Below, in pieces: positions 1 to 6,706 of a DNA stretch of 13,631 bases (position 1 is the first letter of the stretch; every line of letters begins with the position of its first letter). Origin of the DNA: Thiomargarita sp. (GTDB lineage Bacteria; Pseudomonadota; Gammaproteobacteria; Beggiatoales; Beggiatoaceae); assembly GCA_020721025.1 (NCBI GenBank), contig DYNO01000081.1:1-13631 (forward strand). Reading direction: 5' to 3'. Below the pieces are notes generated by a model, which was given only the letters and a program-made list of their open reading frames with translations, ran no database searches and was not told the DNA's origin. Made by a program: the position numbers and the translations under genes.

Positions 1-120
1 CAGAGCTTGTGTACCATGGCGTTCGTATTCAAACTCAACCCGCTCAACTTGTCCAGGCTTGGCAGGATGCGTGGGATGAATGCGCTCCAAAGCCTGAATC
101 CCAGTTTTTTCATCGTATCC
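1..120 (-). pseudogene. IS630-family transposase fragment (DDE domain piece, runs off left edge)
   Basis: Read on the minus strand from 120 down to 1, an open frame of 40 codons contains YDEKTGIQALER, then HP.HPAKPGQ and EFEYERHGTQAL. This matches the start of the DDE catalytic domain of IS630-type transposases, where the first catalytic Asp sits in a 'DEKtgIQAL' motif; that Asp is present here. An in-frame TAG lies at 124-126, just before the homologous stretch, and no N-terminal helix-turn-helix region is visible on this side. The piece is therefore a 5'-truncated remnant unless its N-terminal part is in another frame, which I do not see. It begins 37 bases after the stop of the STAND gene. 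The family call rests on the motif alone; the rest of the element lies outside the window. Confidence 0.72.
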
Positions 121-156
121 CCCCTACTTGACTGTTTAAATCAGACAATCAACCAT

Positions 157-2670
157 TCAGACATTTTTATCCCGCAGATGATACCCCGTCGCAGCAATCA
201 ATTTTTTCGCTTCAGTTTCATGAAATTGCGCTTTTTCCGGTTCAGCACGACGCATCGCCAGATGATAATCCACCGCGTATAATTTCATGTCACTGCGCTT
301 GATAATTAGCCATGCCTTCGTTAAATCATGCTTCGCTTCAGCAACCTGCTGTTGATCTAAATAAAAATTGGCGCGGTCGATGAGGAACATAGGTAAATGT
401 TCGCGTCTTTCAGTCTTCCCTATACTTGCTACGGATTGATTAAAATAACTTTCAGCTTTTTGAGAATTATGGAGTTTTGAGTAAGAACGAGCAATAATGA
501 GTTGATTAAGCGAAATATAAAGTAACATACCTATCTTTAATGATGCTTCTAAATTCTTCTCACCATGTTCTAGTATTCCCTCAATCTCCAGTTGAGTTCT
601 ATTTTGATCCAACATTAAACCACAGTACCAAAACTCGATAATTAAATGTAGTATCATTGGATACACCTCATAATTTGTTTCCAAGTTAGGTGGTGTTTTT
701 CTAATCTCTTTAAAAATTGCTGCAGCCTCAGCCAGCTGTCCTTGCCGATGGAGAACCGTAGCTAAATAAGCCCGACTTCCCAAATAGTCACGATTCATGG
801 ATTCCAAGTTTTCACCTCTATCAGCATATTCAATCGCTTGTTGTGCTATCTGAAGTGATTTTGCCAAGTTCCCTAAAATTAAAAATGCTTCTACAAGGTT
901 CTGAGATGATGTTGATGCATCCGTCCATCTGCTTAATCGTACAAAGATTTCAATACTTTTTTCCCTCGGTTCAATAGATTCAGCTACACGCCCCACTGAT
1001 TTTAAACAGTAAGAAATGGTTGTCAATAACCATGCTATATCCAATTTTTGCAACCCCTGTTGTATTGGCTGTTGTGACCATCCTTCAGGAAAAAAGGCGG
1101 TTAAGGTGGCTAAATCTTGACTATACGCCCCAGTAAACTTGTGCCAACCATAATGTTTGACTCCCTGCTGAATGCGTTGTTGATATAGCTCCAATGCTTT
1201 TTGATACTCCCCCGCCAAACAGCCATGCACCACCGCGCGATACAACGGCTTTAATTCCTCTAACGTGTCCGGCTCTTTCTTCGGAACTTCTTGATAATAT
1301 TCAAATAAAACCAAGTGCGCTTGTCGAAATAGATCGGAGTGGGTTTCTTTAAATTGTTGGGCAAAATAGCTGCGAATCAACGGGTGACAATCCCATTCGG
1401 TACGCATTCCTTCATGAGGTAACAACAAGCCCGCGTTTTCTAACGTTTTTTCCAGTTGTTGCCACTCGGTTGAATTCAAATCACGCAACGGCGCGGCACA
1501 GTCGGCTTTTTTGATCAATTCATCTTTTTCTGCCAATCCCAGCGGACGATCAAACAAACTGAGTAAATTTAAAAAAATCGCTTCTGGGGTATTGTTTTCA
1601 GTATAAAAATCGGCGTACCATTGCAAAACTCGGCGCACCTGACGATACAACTTTTCATCCTCTTCACGCAATGCCTGTGATGATTCCAAAGATTCCAGCG
1701 CAGTTTGCAGCATTGGCAACTGATCACGACGGGCAATATCACCGTTAAACTGAGCCACCAGCATTTTTCCTAACAAAACCAACGCCAACGCATGACCACC
1801 CATTTCTTGCGTCGCTTGCCGTAATTCTTTATCTGTCCCGATCACGCCCAATTTTCGCAATAACTTCGCACCGTTTCCATTCAATAATGTTTGTAAATCA
1901 ATCGTTTGATAATTTTTATCTGCCCAACTGGGCAATTCGACCAACGGTTGCCGCGACGACACCACAATTAAACTCGGCGACTGATTTAAGCCGTGATATT
2001 CAATGTCAGTAAATAATGCTTTCAACGCGACATCTTTCAATTCACCGTCCAAAATATGCGTCGGATGCTGCAATGGCTCTAAACCATCTAAAATCAAAAT
2101 AAAGCTCTGATTTTGCAAACATTTCGCCAAAGCACGCCCCTTTGCAATGTCATCTTTGGGCAATTCACCGCTGTAGCCAAAAAATGGCAGTGCAGCTTGA
2201 AAAAACGGAATGGAAGAATTTTGCGTGTCGTGCGAACCTTGCGAATAAAACGACCATGCGAACACTTTACTCGCGCCGTGATAATCCGGTTGCATATCTT
2301 TCAACCATTTAGAAATCAACGCAGATTTGCCCACGCCGCCAATGGCTTGAATGTAAACGAGTCGTTTATCTTTATTTTTCAACGCAGTGGTTAATTTTTT
2401 CAATTCACCACCGCGCCCAATCAATTCCACTGTTGCCAGCTTGGGCAAACGGGAGAAATCAATATTTTCAGTGGGTTGTGGAGTCTGGGCGGGCGGTTCA
2501 AGCAAACTTCGTTTAGGAATCCAATGATAAATCTTTTGCCACACATAAATTGCAATCGCAAGCAATAATAGTGTAAAAACAATAAACTGCGAAATTTCTT
2601 TTGGGACTCCAACGTTTTCTGCCACTGCAAAAAAACTATCTAATAATCCAAAAATCGCACTGATGTCCAT
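157..2670 (-). CDS. Membrane-anchored STAND (NACHT/NB-ARC-like) ATPase with TPR-like C-terminus
   Basis: An 837-residue protein. A short N-terminal segment is followed by one hydrophobic helix at about 29-45 (FIVFTLLLLAIAIYVW) and a basic, proline-rich linker, suggesting a membrane anchor with the rest in the cytoplasm. The P-loop AIGGVGKS is at 109-116, a Walker B-like ILILDGLE at 191-198, a sensor-1-type VVSSR at 236-240, and GGHALAL near 291-297 stands where NB-ARC proteins have GLPL. These make it a STAND-class NTPase, which typically oligomerises when its sensor domain binds a ligand. From about residue 470 to the end the protein is alpha-helical with TPR-like pairs (for example GNLAKSLQIAQQAIEYA and QGQLAEAAAIFKEI), the probable sensor or partner-binding region. 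The ending AKKLIAATGYHLRDK resembles the usual C-terminus of such TPR proteins, so the gene looks complete. The start is supported by AGGA eight bases upstream and TATAAT at 2706-2711. No toxic effector domain is recognisable, so defence versus ordinary signalling is open. Confidence 0.85.
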   Translation of the reverse strand: MDISAIFGLLDSFFAVAENVGVPKEISQFIVFTLLLLAIAIYVWQKIYHWIPKRSLLEPPAQTPQPTENIDFSRLPKLATVELIGRGGELKKLTTALKNKDKRLVYIQAIGGVGKSALISKWLKDMQPDYHGASKVFAWSFYSQGSHDTQNSSIPFFQAALPFFGYSGELPKDDIAKGRALAKCLQNQSFILILDGLEPLQHPTHILDGELKDVALKALFTDIEYHGLNQSPSLIVVSSRQPLVELPSWADKNYQTIDLQTLLNGNGAKLLRKLGVIGTDKELRQATQEMGGHALALVLLGKMLVAQFNGDIARRDQLPMLQTALESLESSQALREEDEKLYRQVRRVLQWYADFYTENNTPEAIFLNLLSLFDRPLGLAEKDELIKKADCAAPLRDLNSTEWQQLEKTLENAGLLLPHEGMRTEWDCHPLIRSYFAQQFKETHSDLFRQAHLVLFEYYQEVPKKEPDTLEELKPLYRAVVHGCLAGEYQKALELYQQRIQQGVKHYGWHKFTGAYSQDLATLTAFFPEGWSQQPIQQGLQKLDIAWLLTTISYCLKSVGRVAESIEPREKSIEIFVRLSRWTDASTSSQNLVEAFLILGNLAKSLQIAQQAIEYADRGENLESMNRDYLGSRAYLATVLHRQGQLAEAAAIFKEIRKTPPNLETNYEVYPMILHLIIEFWYCGLMLDQNRTQLEIEGILEHGEKNLEASLKIGMLLYISLNQLIIARSYSKLHNSQKAESYFNQSVASIGKTERREHLPMFLIDRANFYLDQQQVAEAKHDLTKAWLIIKRSDMKLYAVDYHLAMRRAEPEKAQFHETEAKKLIAATGYHLRDKNV

Positions 2671-2705
2671 TGCCTCAATCCTACGCTAAGTTGGCTTTTG
2701 AGGAT

Positions 2706-2711
2706 ATTATA
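2706..2711 (-). promoter_or_regulatory. Consensus -10 box of the STAND ATPase gene
   Basis: On the minus strand the sequence reads CCGCTATAATATCC, giving a perfect TATAAT about 35 bases before the ATG of the STAND gene. Transcription would start near 2699 and leave a leader of roughly 30 bases containing AGGA. No good -35 is visible; the -35 position falls inside the palindromic repeat at 2720-2809, where the sequence is only AT-rich. Confidence 0.5.
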
Positions 2712-2719
2712 GCGGAATG

Positions 2720-2809
2720 TCTGAACCTTAATTTTCTTAATTAACATAATTTTCATAATAACGGCTTCAATTAGGTCAATTAAGCAAATTAGGCGAATTA
2801 AGGTTCAGA
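2720..2809. repeat. 90-bp palindromic extragenic repeat with 9-bp internal period
   Basis: The element is bounded by perfect 14-bp inverted termini, TCTGAACCTTAATT at 2720-2733 and its complement at 2796-2809. Inside the right half, four tandem 9-mers run from 2768 to 2803 (CAATTAGGT, CAATTAAGC, AAATTAGGC, GAATTAAGG). On the other strand the left half shows the same spacing (TGAAAATTA, TGTTAATTA, AGAAAATTA). The total of 90 bp equals ten 9-bp units. It lies between the stop of the beta-helix gene and the promoter of the STAND gene, both on the minus strand, and could fold into a long hairpin that attenuates read-through. It codes for nothing. Confidence 0.75.
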
Positions 2810-2821
2810 GGTCTGAATCAC

Positions 2822-5743
2822 TTACGGTACAATAAAATAACTCGCCTCACCTAAACAAGCACCCACTGGAAAATCACTTTGACCGTATTGATTATACGCG
2901 GCGACTGTTGCGTAATAGGCTGTTCCTGTCAGTAAATTATCAATGGTAATGCTGGTTGCGGGGCCCACATCATCCACAAATAACGGACTACATGCCGGAT
3001 ACGGCGCGTAATACAATCTGTAACCGGTGGCGTTCATCGCACTCCATTCTGCGGTCAATTTTCTGCCTGCCAAATTCATGAAAAAGTTTGGCACACCGGG
3101 ACGTTGACCGGGCGTGGTGGAAACGTAAGTCAAGATTTTTGAAGAATAAGGCTCAACAGTGACAGAATCTTTCACCGTCGCGCCATTCAAATCTTTATAC
3201 ACATTGCCATTCAGCGCAAACGTTTTCTCGACCGCGCCTCGATTCACAAAAATTTTCGAGCGTTCCTGCGGAGGAATTGCTTTTTTCAAAGCGACCTTGT
3301 AAAGTTCCACGTTGTCAATCCACAAATTCGCTTCGGTATCGGTTTTATCCAGCAGGAAGAAAATACGCATGTCCGTACCCAATTCATCCAATTTAAACAA
3401 ATAGGTGTAATTGCGCCGCGTTGGACCGCCGGGAAAGCGATAACGTCCCCCCAATAATTTCACGCCGTTTTTACTGGTTCGATCAAAGATACCGACGCGC
3501 ATCATGGCATTGGTCGGACGCATCGAACTGAAACTTAGTTGATAATACTGATCTTTTTCAAACGCGATGGCATGACCATTATTGACACGAGAAAGACTAT
3601 CGCTATAATCATTTTTAAAATGCAAGGTGAATCCATCCATTCCCGCTTTCTTTTCCTGTGTAATTGTCCCAGCGGTCACTTCCCAAGGTGCAGCATCAGC
3701 TTCAAACGTCGAATTGCTGACCAAATTGGGGCTGAGCACCTGCCCAACATCGTACAATTCATTGTTAATTTTGACCACCACCCACTTTTCAGCATCGGTT
3801 TTCGAGTTTTTATCATAGCCCGTTTCCGTCTTCCACCAGTCTAAATCGAAGATAGCCGATTGTGGATCGAGCAGTTGGTAACGATACAATTCACCACCGG
3901 AAGTTGTGCCGATGCCCTGTCCTTCGTTGCTGTTGTAATAGGGATGTCCATAAAAATTGTTTTCAAATACGCCAAACAACCAATTTTTCTGATCCCGCTT
4001 GGTTTGTCCCAATGTCCACTGCCCCGGATCGAGCGCGTACAGCACATTGTTTTGAACGTTGTAATTTAAACTCGCGGTGCCGGTATAAGTTCCCATTGCC
4101 ATCGTGAGTTGAAACAAGCGATTGTTATATAACGTATTATCCTTGATCACGTTATTTTTCATCGGCGTGCCAATGTGGATGCCGTCATCGGTGTTCATAA
4201 TGGTATTGTGCAACAATTGATTGCCATCATTCTCTAAAAACATCACGATTCCAAACGCATACGCCGAATTGTCTTGAAAACCCACGCCATCTCGCCAACT
4301 GTCTTTGTTACCATAAGTATTGAAAATAAGGTTGTCACGTAGAATATTGCCATGACAGTCTTGCAGATAAATTGCCCCACCATCTGCCAACAATGCCAAT
4401 GCCCGTTCAATCACGTTTTTCTCAATGATACTTTCCTCGCCCGCCTTGCCACTGCCCACGCGAAATACAATGCCAGAATAGCCTATGTTTCTGAGGATGT
4501 TGTTTGAAATCACGTTTTTAATTGAAGTGGTTGGTTTGTCTGAACCCATCACAATACCGTTATAACCACCCTTTATACTGGGATTGAGTCCAACATTTTC
4601 AATGAGATTGTAGCTAACGGTAGTATTAGTGGTGGGCCAGAAAATCACCGCTTCTCCATAAATATCCCGGATCAAATTGCGACTGATATCGACAAAACTC
4701 ACGCCCGTGCCTCGTACCCCAACGCGACTATTGGTAATGGTGTTATTAAGCACCTTCATTTGTTGTTTCAATGAGGATAAATACACCGCAGCATCACTGT
4801 AGCCGGTAAAAGTGAGATTTTGCAAGGTGGTGTAATCGGTCAACGTTGTACCAGAGGTAAAAACAGAAGCGGACACTCGATTTTCCAAGTCAGTGCAACT
4901 GACACTGGGAGGCGGGATAAAATACATTTTTTTGGCAACGTCATCGGTAAACCATTCACCCGGCGCATCTAATCCGATGAGTTTATCGAAGAAAAAATAG
5001 CCGTTTTTAATTGAGAGATTGCCAATGATCGAGTCAGCCAATTTCATTGTGGTGCCACTGATCGATTTAACCGTAGTGAAACGATATTCCCAATTTGCCG
5101 TCCGTAATGCCGTTTGCGCGCCCACCCATCCTTGTGCATTGGGAACAGTAGCCAAATCAGCATCTAACACGGTATCGCCGGTACTTTTTTCATCAATCGA
5201 CAAAAAACCATCATTGGGATAACGTGCAATGCGTTGCAATTTGCCATCGAACAATAAATCAGTCGGGGCAGTTTGTAATTTCCCGGCAATCATGTCGTCC
5301 AGCGGATAAGTCCCATACTGATTCTTAGTGGACAGATTGTTCATGAATGCAGAAATATCAGTGACGCAGGCTTGAATGCCATTGACCTTGATAGGTTGCC
5401 ACTGATTAATCGGTTGCAGACCAGAAAGCACCGGACTGGGAAGTTGAGGGTCGCCATAGTCACCGATGATAAATGGGTCTTGAGCCGTCCCGCCCGGTAG
5501 CAAGGTGGTGTACATCTGTCCGCCAAAAACATCACCCCGTTTGAAATAAATATCATCGCCGGTTTTAAAAACTTTACTTTTCATTGCTTGATGGTAGCGG
5601 GTCAGCGTTTTCCATGCTGTTGCTTCAGTCTTGCCGTCTTTCGCGTCATCGCCCGTGCTCGAGGAAAGATAATAAGATTGGGCATACACATTCAGACTGG
5701 AAAACAACCACAAGGCAAGTAGCCCATAGCTTAGTCGTTTCAT
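2822..5743 (-). CDS. Secreted right-handed beta-helix protein with CBM-like and FN3-like domains
   Basis: A 973-residue protein starting with a signal peptide: basic MKR, a hydrophobic core, then VYA|QS, with predicted cleavage after residue 21. The mature N-terminus, YYLSSSTGDDAKDGKTEATA, is the usual opening of DUF1565/pectate-lyase-like parallel beta-helix proteins. Roughly residues 300-570 contain repeated N-rich rungs (NTITNS, NLIRDI, NLIENV, NNILRNI, KNVIERA, DNLIFNT, HNTIMNT, DNTLYNN), typical of PbH1 repeats. About 672-818 is a beta-sandwich resembling carbohydrate-binding CBM4/9-type modules (NSTFEAD..PWE through LWIDNVELYKV). About 880-973 is an FN3-like domain (GVPNFF..LTAEWSA..GYRLYY..AYNQYGQSDFP). 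It is probably an extracellular polysaccharide-binding or -cleaving protein; I see no motif that fixes a lyase or hydrolase mechanism or a substrate. The start is supported by GGTGA four bases before the ATG. No anchoring motif is visible, and the protein ends at the FN3 domain. Confidence 0.82.
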   Translation of the reverse strand: MKRLSYGLLALWLFSSLNVYAQSYYLSSSTGDDAKDGKTEATAWKTLTRYHQAMKSKVFKTGDDIYFKRGDVFGGQMYTTLLPGGTAQDPFIIGDYGDPQLPSPVLSGLQPINQWQPIKVNGIQACVTDISAFMNNLSTKNQYGTYPLDDMIAGKLQTAPTDLLFDGKLQRIARYPNDGFLSIDEKSTGDTVLDADLATVPNAQGWVGAQTALRTANWEYRFTTVKSISGTTMKLADSIIGNLSIKNGYFFFDKLIGLDAPGEWFTDDVAKKMYFIPPPSVSCTDLENRVSASVFTSGTTLTDYTTLQNLTFTGYSDAAVYLSSLKQQMKVLNNTITNSRVGVRGTGVSFVDISRNLIRDIYGEAVIFWPTTNTTVSYNLIENVGLNPSIKGGYNGIVMGSDKPTTSIKNVISNNILRNIGYSGIVFRVGSGKAGEESIIEKNVIERALALLADGGAIYLQDCHGNILRDNLIFNTYGNKDSWRDGVGFQDNSAYAFGIVMFLENDGNQLLHNTIMNTDDGIHIGTPMKNNVIKDNTLYNNRLFQLTMAMGTYTGTASLNYNVQNNVLYALDPGQWTLGQTKRDQKNWLFGVFENNFYGHPYYNSNEGQGIGTTSGGELYRYQLLDPQSAIFDLDWWKTETGYDKNSKTDAEKWVVVKINNELYDVGQVLSPNLVSNSTFEADAAPWEVTAGTITQEKKAGMDGFTLHFKNDYSDSLSRVNNGHAIAFEKDQYYQLSFSSMRPTNAMMRVGIFDRTSKNGVKLLGGRYRFPGGPTRRNYTYLFKLDELGTDMRIFFLLDKTDTEANLWIDNVELYKVALKKAIPPQERSKIFVNRGAVEKTFALNGNVYKDLNGATVKDSVTVEPYSSKILTYVSTTPGQRPGVPNFFMNLAGRKLTAEWSAMNATGYRLYYAPYPACSPLFVDDVGPATSITIDNLLTGTAYYATVAAYNQYGQSDFPVGACLGEASYFIVP

Positions 5744-6026
5744 AAGTTCACCGTAAATTAACGAATTGTGGAATTAACTGTTGCAAGTCATTAAAACTCG
5801 CCACAGTGTTTGACAACAGTGTAAATTTTTTAGCACTTCGTTTCAAGTAAATACGTCAAGACTTTGGATAACTCATTAAAAATTATCATGTTTTAATTTA
5901 TACCCCATCACTGAGACTCAGCATCGTTGGTATTTTCTACACTTGCTGTTTAAATGGCACAGTTCAAAGCCATTGACTTAGGGAATTGCAACACAAAAAT
6001 AGTTATGTTATCTGGTTTTAAGCAAT
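5744..6026. other. Gene-free stretch upstream of the beta-helix gene and left outer arm of repeat copy 1
   Basis: No credible gene is present. On the minus strand a weak promoter candidate for the beta-helix gene is TTGTCA (5811-5816) with TTTAAT (5790-5795), but the 15-bp spacing is short. ACAGTGT occurs twice as a direct repeat (5803-5809 and 5816-5822) over that -35 and might be an operator. From 5965 the sequence CAAAGCCATTGACTTAGGGAA matches the outer ends of repeat copy 2 (13089 onward and, inverted, ending at 13597). The outer arm of that element family is therefore present here on one side only. Confidence 0.4.
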
Positions 6027-6343
6027 AAAACTTTACAAAACGACAATATGGTAATTTTTTATTAAATAAAACAAAGAGTTCCTCGTTCCAATGCGCCGCG
6101 TTGGAATGCAGCCCAGACGCTCCAGCGTCACGAGTGATGATTTTTAACTCATTGCTTTTTATCATCTTGATGAAAAATTGTTGCTCCGTTGAAATAGAGG
6201 GCGAAATACAGATGGTTGAACTCATCAAATTTGAACCGGTGACGCAGAGCGTCTGGGCTGCATTCCAACGCGGAGCATTGGAACGAGGAACCGTTTGTTT
6301 TATTTAATAAAAATTTACCATAATTGTCATTTTGTAAAGTTTT
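6027..6343. repeat. Non-autonomous inverted-repeat element, copy 1 (317 bp)
   Basis: Two arms of about 105 bp face each other: 6027-6131 and 6239-6343. The left arm begins AAAACTTTACAAAACGACAA and the complement of the right arm begins AAAACTTTACAAAATGACAA. Both continue through ATTAAATAAAACAAA, TTCCTCGTTCCAATGC and GAATGCAGCCCAGACGCTC to GCGTCAC. Each arm carries smaller palindromes (TTCCAA...TTGGAA and GACGCTCCAGCGTC), giving a chain of hairpins like REP/BIME units. A 107-base centre separates the arms and is about 90% identical by eye to the centre of copy 2. Open frames through it are fortuitous and not conserved between copies, so it is best read as a MITE-like element moved in trans. 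The gammaproteobacterial 'GTTCC..GGAATGCAGCCC..GACGCT..AGCGTC' palindrome type is familiar to me from sulfur- and methane-oxidiser genomes. Confidence 0.85.
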
Positions 6344-6522
6344 CGTGACATAGCTGGGGAACTGTAAAAAGCTCATCTAAACCTAGTTTTGCTAAAATCT
6401 GACAGGTTTTGAATATTCTTTTTACGTTGCCGTAGCTATATTTGAAATTCGTCAAGCAGAGCTTGCAACACATTCATTACTAAGTTGAACTTGGTGACGA
6501 GATAAATGAGTCAAATTTCTCA

Positions 6523-6550
6523 TTGCTTAAATTGCACAATATGTTATAAT
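6523..6550 (+). promoter_or_regulatory. Extended -10 sigma70 promoter for rpoB
   Basis: TGTTATAAT at 6542-6550 is a perfect extended -10 element (TGnTATAAT). A partial -35, TTGCTT at 6523-6528, stands 16 bp upstream of the hexamer. The predicted start is near 6557, about 150 bases before the rpoB ATG. It is the best promoter match upstream of rpoB and explains how rpoB is expressed without the usual ribosomal-protein operon promoters. Confidence 0.6.
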
Positions 6551-6581
6551 TCATGGTTATCTATTATCTCATAGCCACAAA

Positions 6582-6596
6582 AATACACTGTGTATT
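6582..6596. promoter_or_regulatory. 15-bp palindrome in the rpoB leader, possible operator
   Basis: AATACACTGTGTATT is a perfect inverted repeat with 7-base arms and a single central base. It lies about 25 bases downstream of the predicted transcription start of rpoB, where a bound dimer could block elongation or a small hairpin could form in the leader. No specific regulator is recognisable from the sequence. Confidence 0.35.
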
Positions 6597-6706
6597 GGGT
6601 TCACTTAAAAACACTGGATATAGGTTTTGATAATTTTGATAATTAAGTCAAACTATTCAATATTTTATCCATCCATCTCTCCAGTCCCCACGCTCTCAAA
6701 CTCGCC

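Larger units (their letters stand above)
6344..6706 (+). other. rpoB upstream region and leader, no gene
   Basis: No credible gene is present. Small palindromes are visible: CAAGCAGAGCTTG at 6453-6465, an imperfect 27-base palindrome centred on AAGTTGAACTT at 6474-6500, and AATACACTGTGTATT at 6582-6596. A tandem TTTTGATAA lies at 6625-6642. The extended -10 promoter at 6542-6550 implies a leader of about 150 bases before rpoB. The rplL end and the intergenic sequence that normally precede rpoB are absent. Confidence 0.5.

Noticed and set aside
7..282. Plus-strand open frame of 91 codons at the left end
   Set aside because: It lies opposite the transposase fragment and the end of the STAND gene, both of which have recognisable protein sequence on the minus strand.
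2768..2803. A CRISPR-like array in the tandem 9-mers
   Set aside because: The units are only 9 bp, contiguous without spacers, and sit inside a palindrome.
5950..6376. Open frames of 68-92 codons crossing repeat copy 1 on both strands
   Set aside because: They run through the inverted arms and centre of a repeat, are not preserved in copy 2, and have no recognisable protein features.
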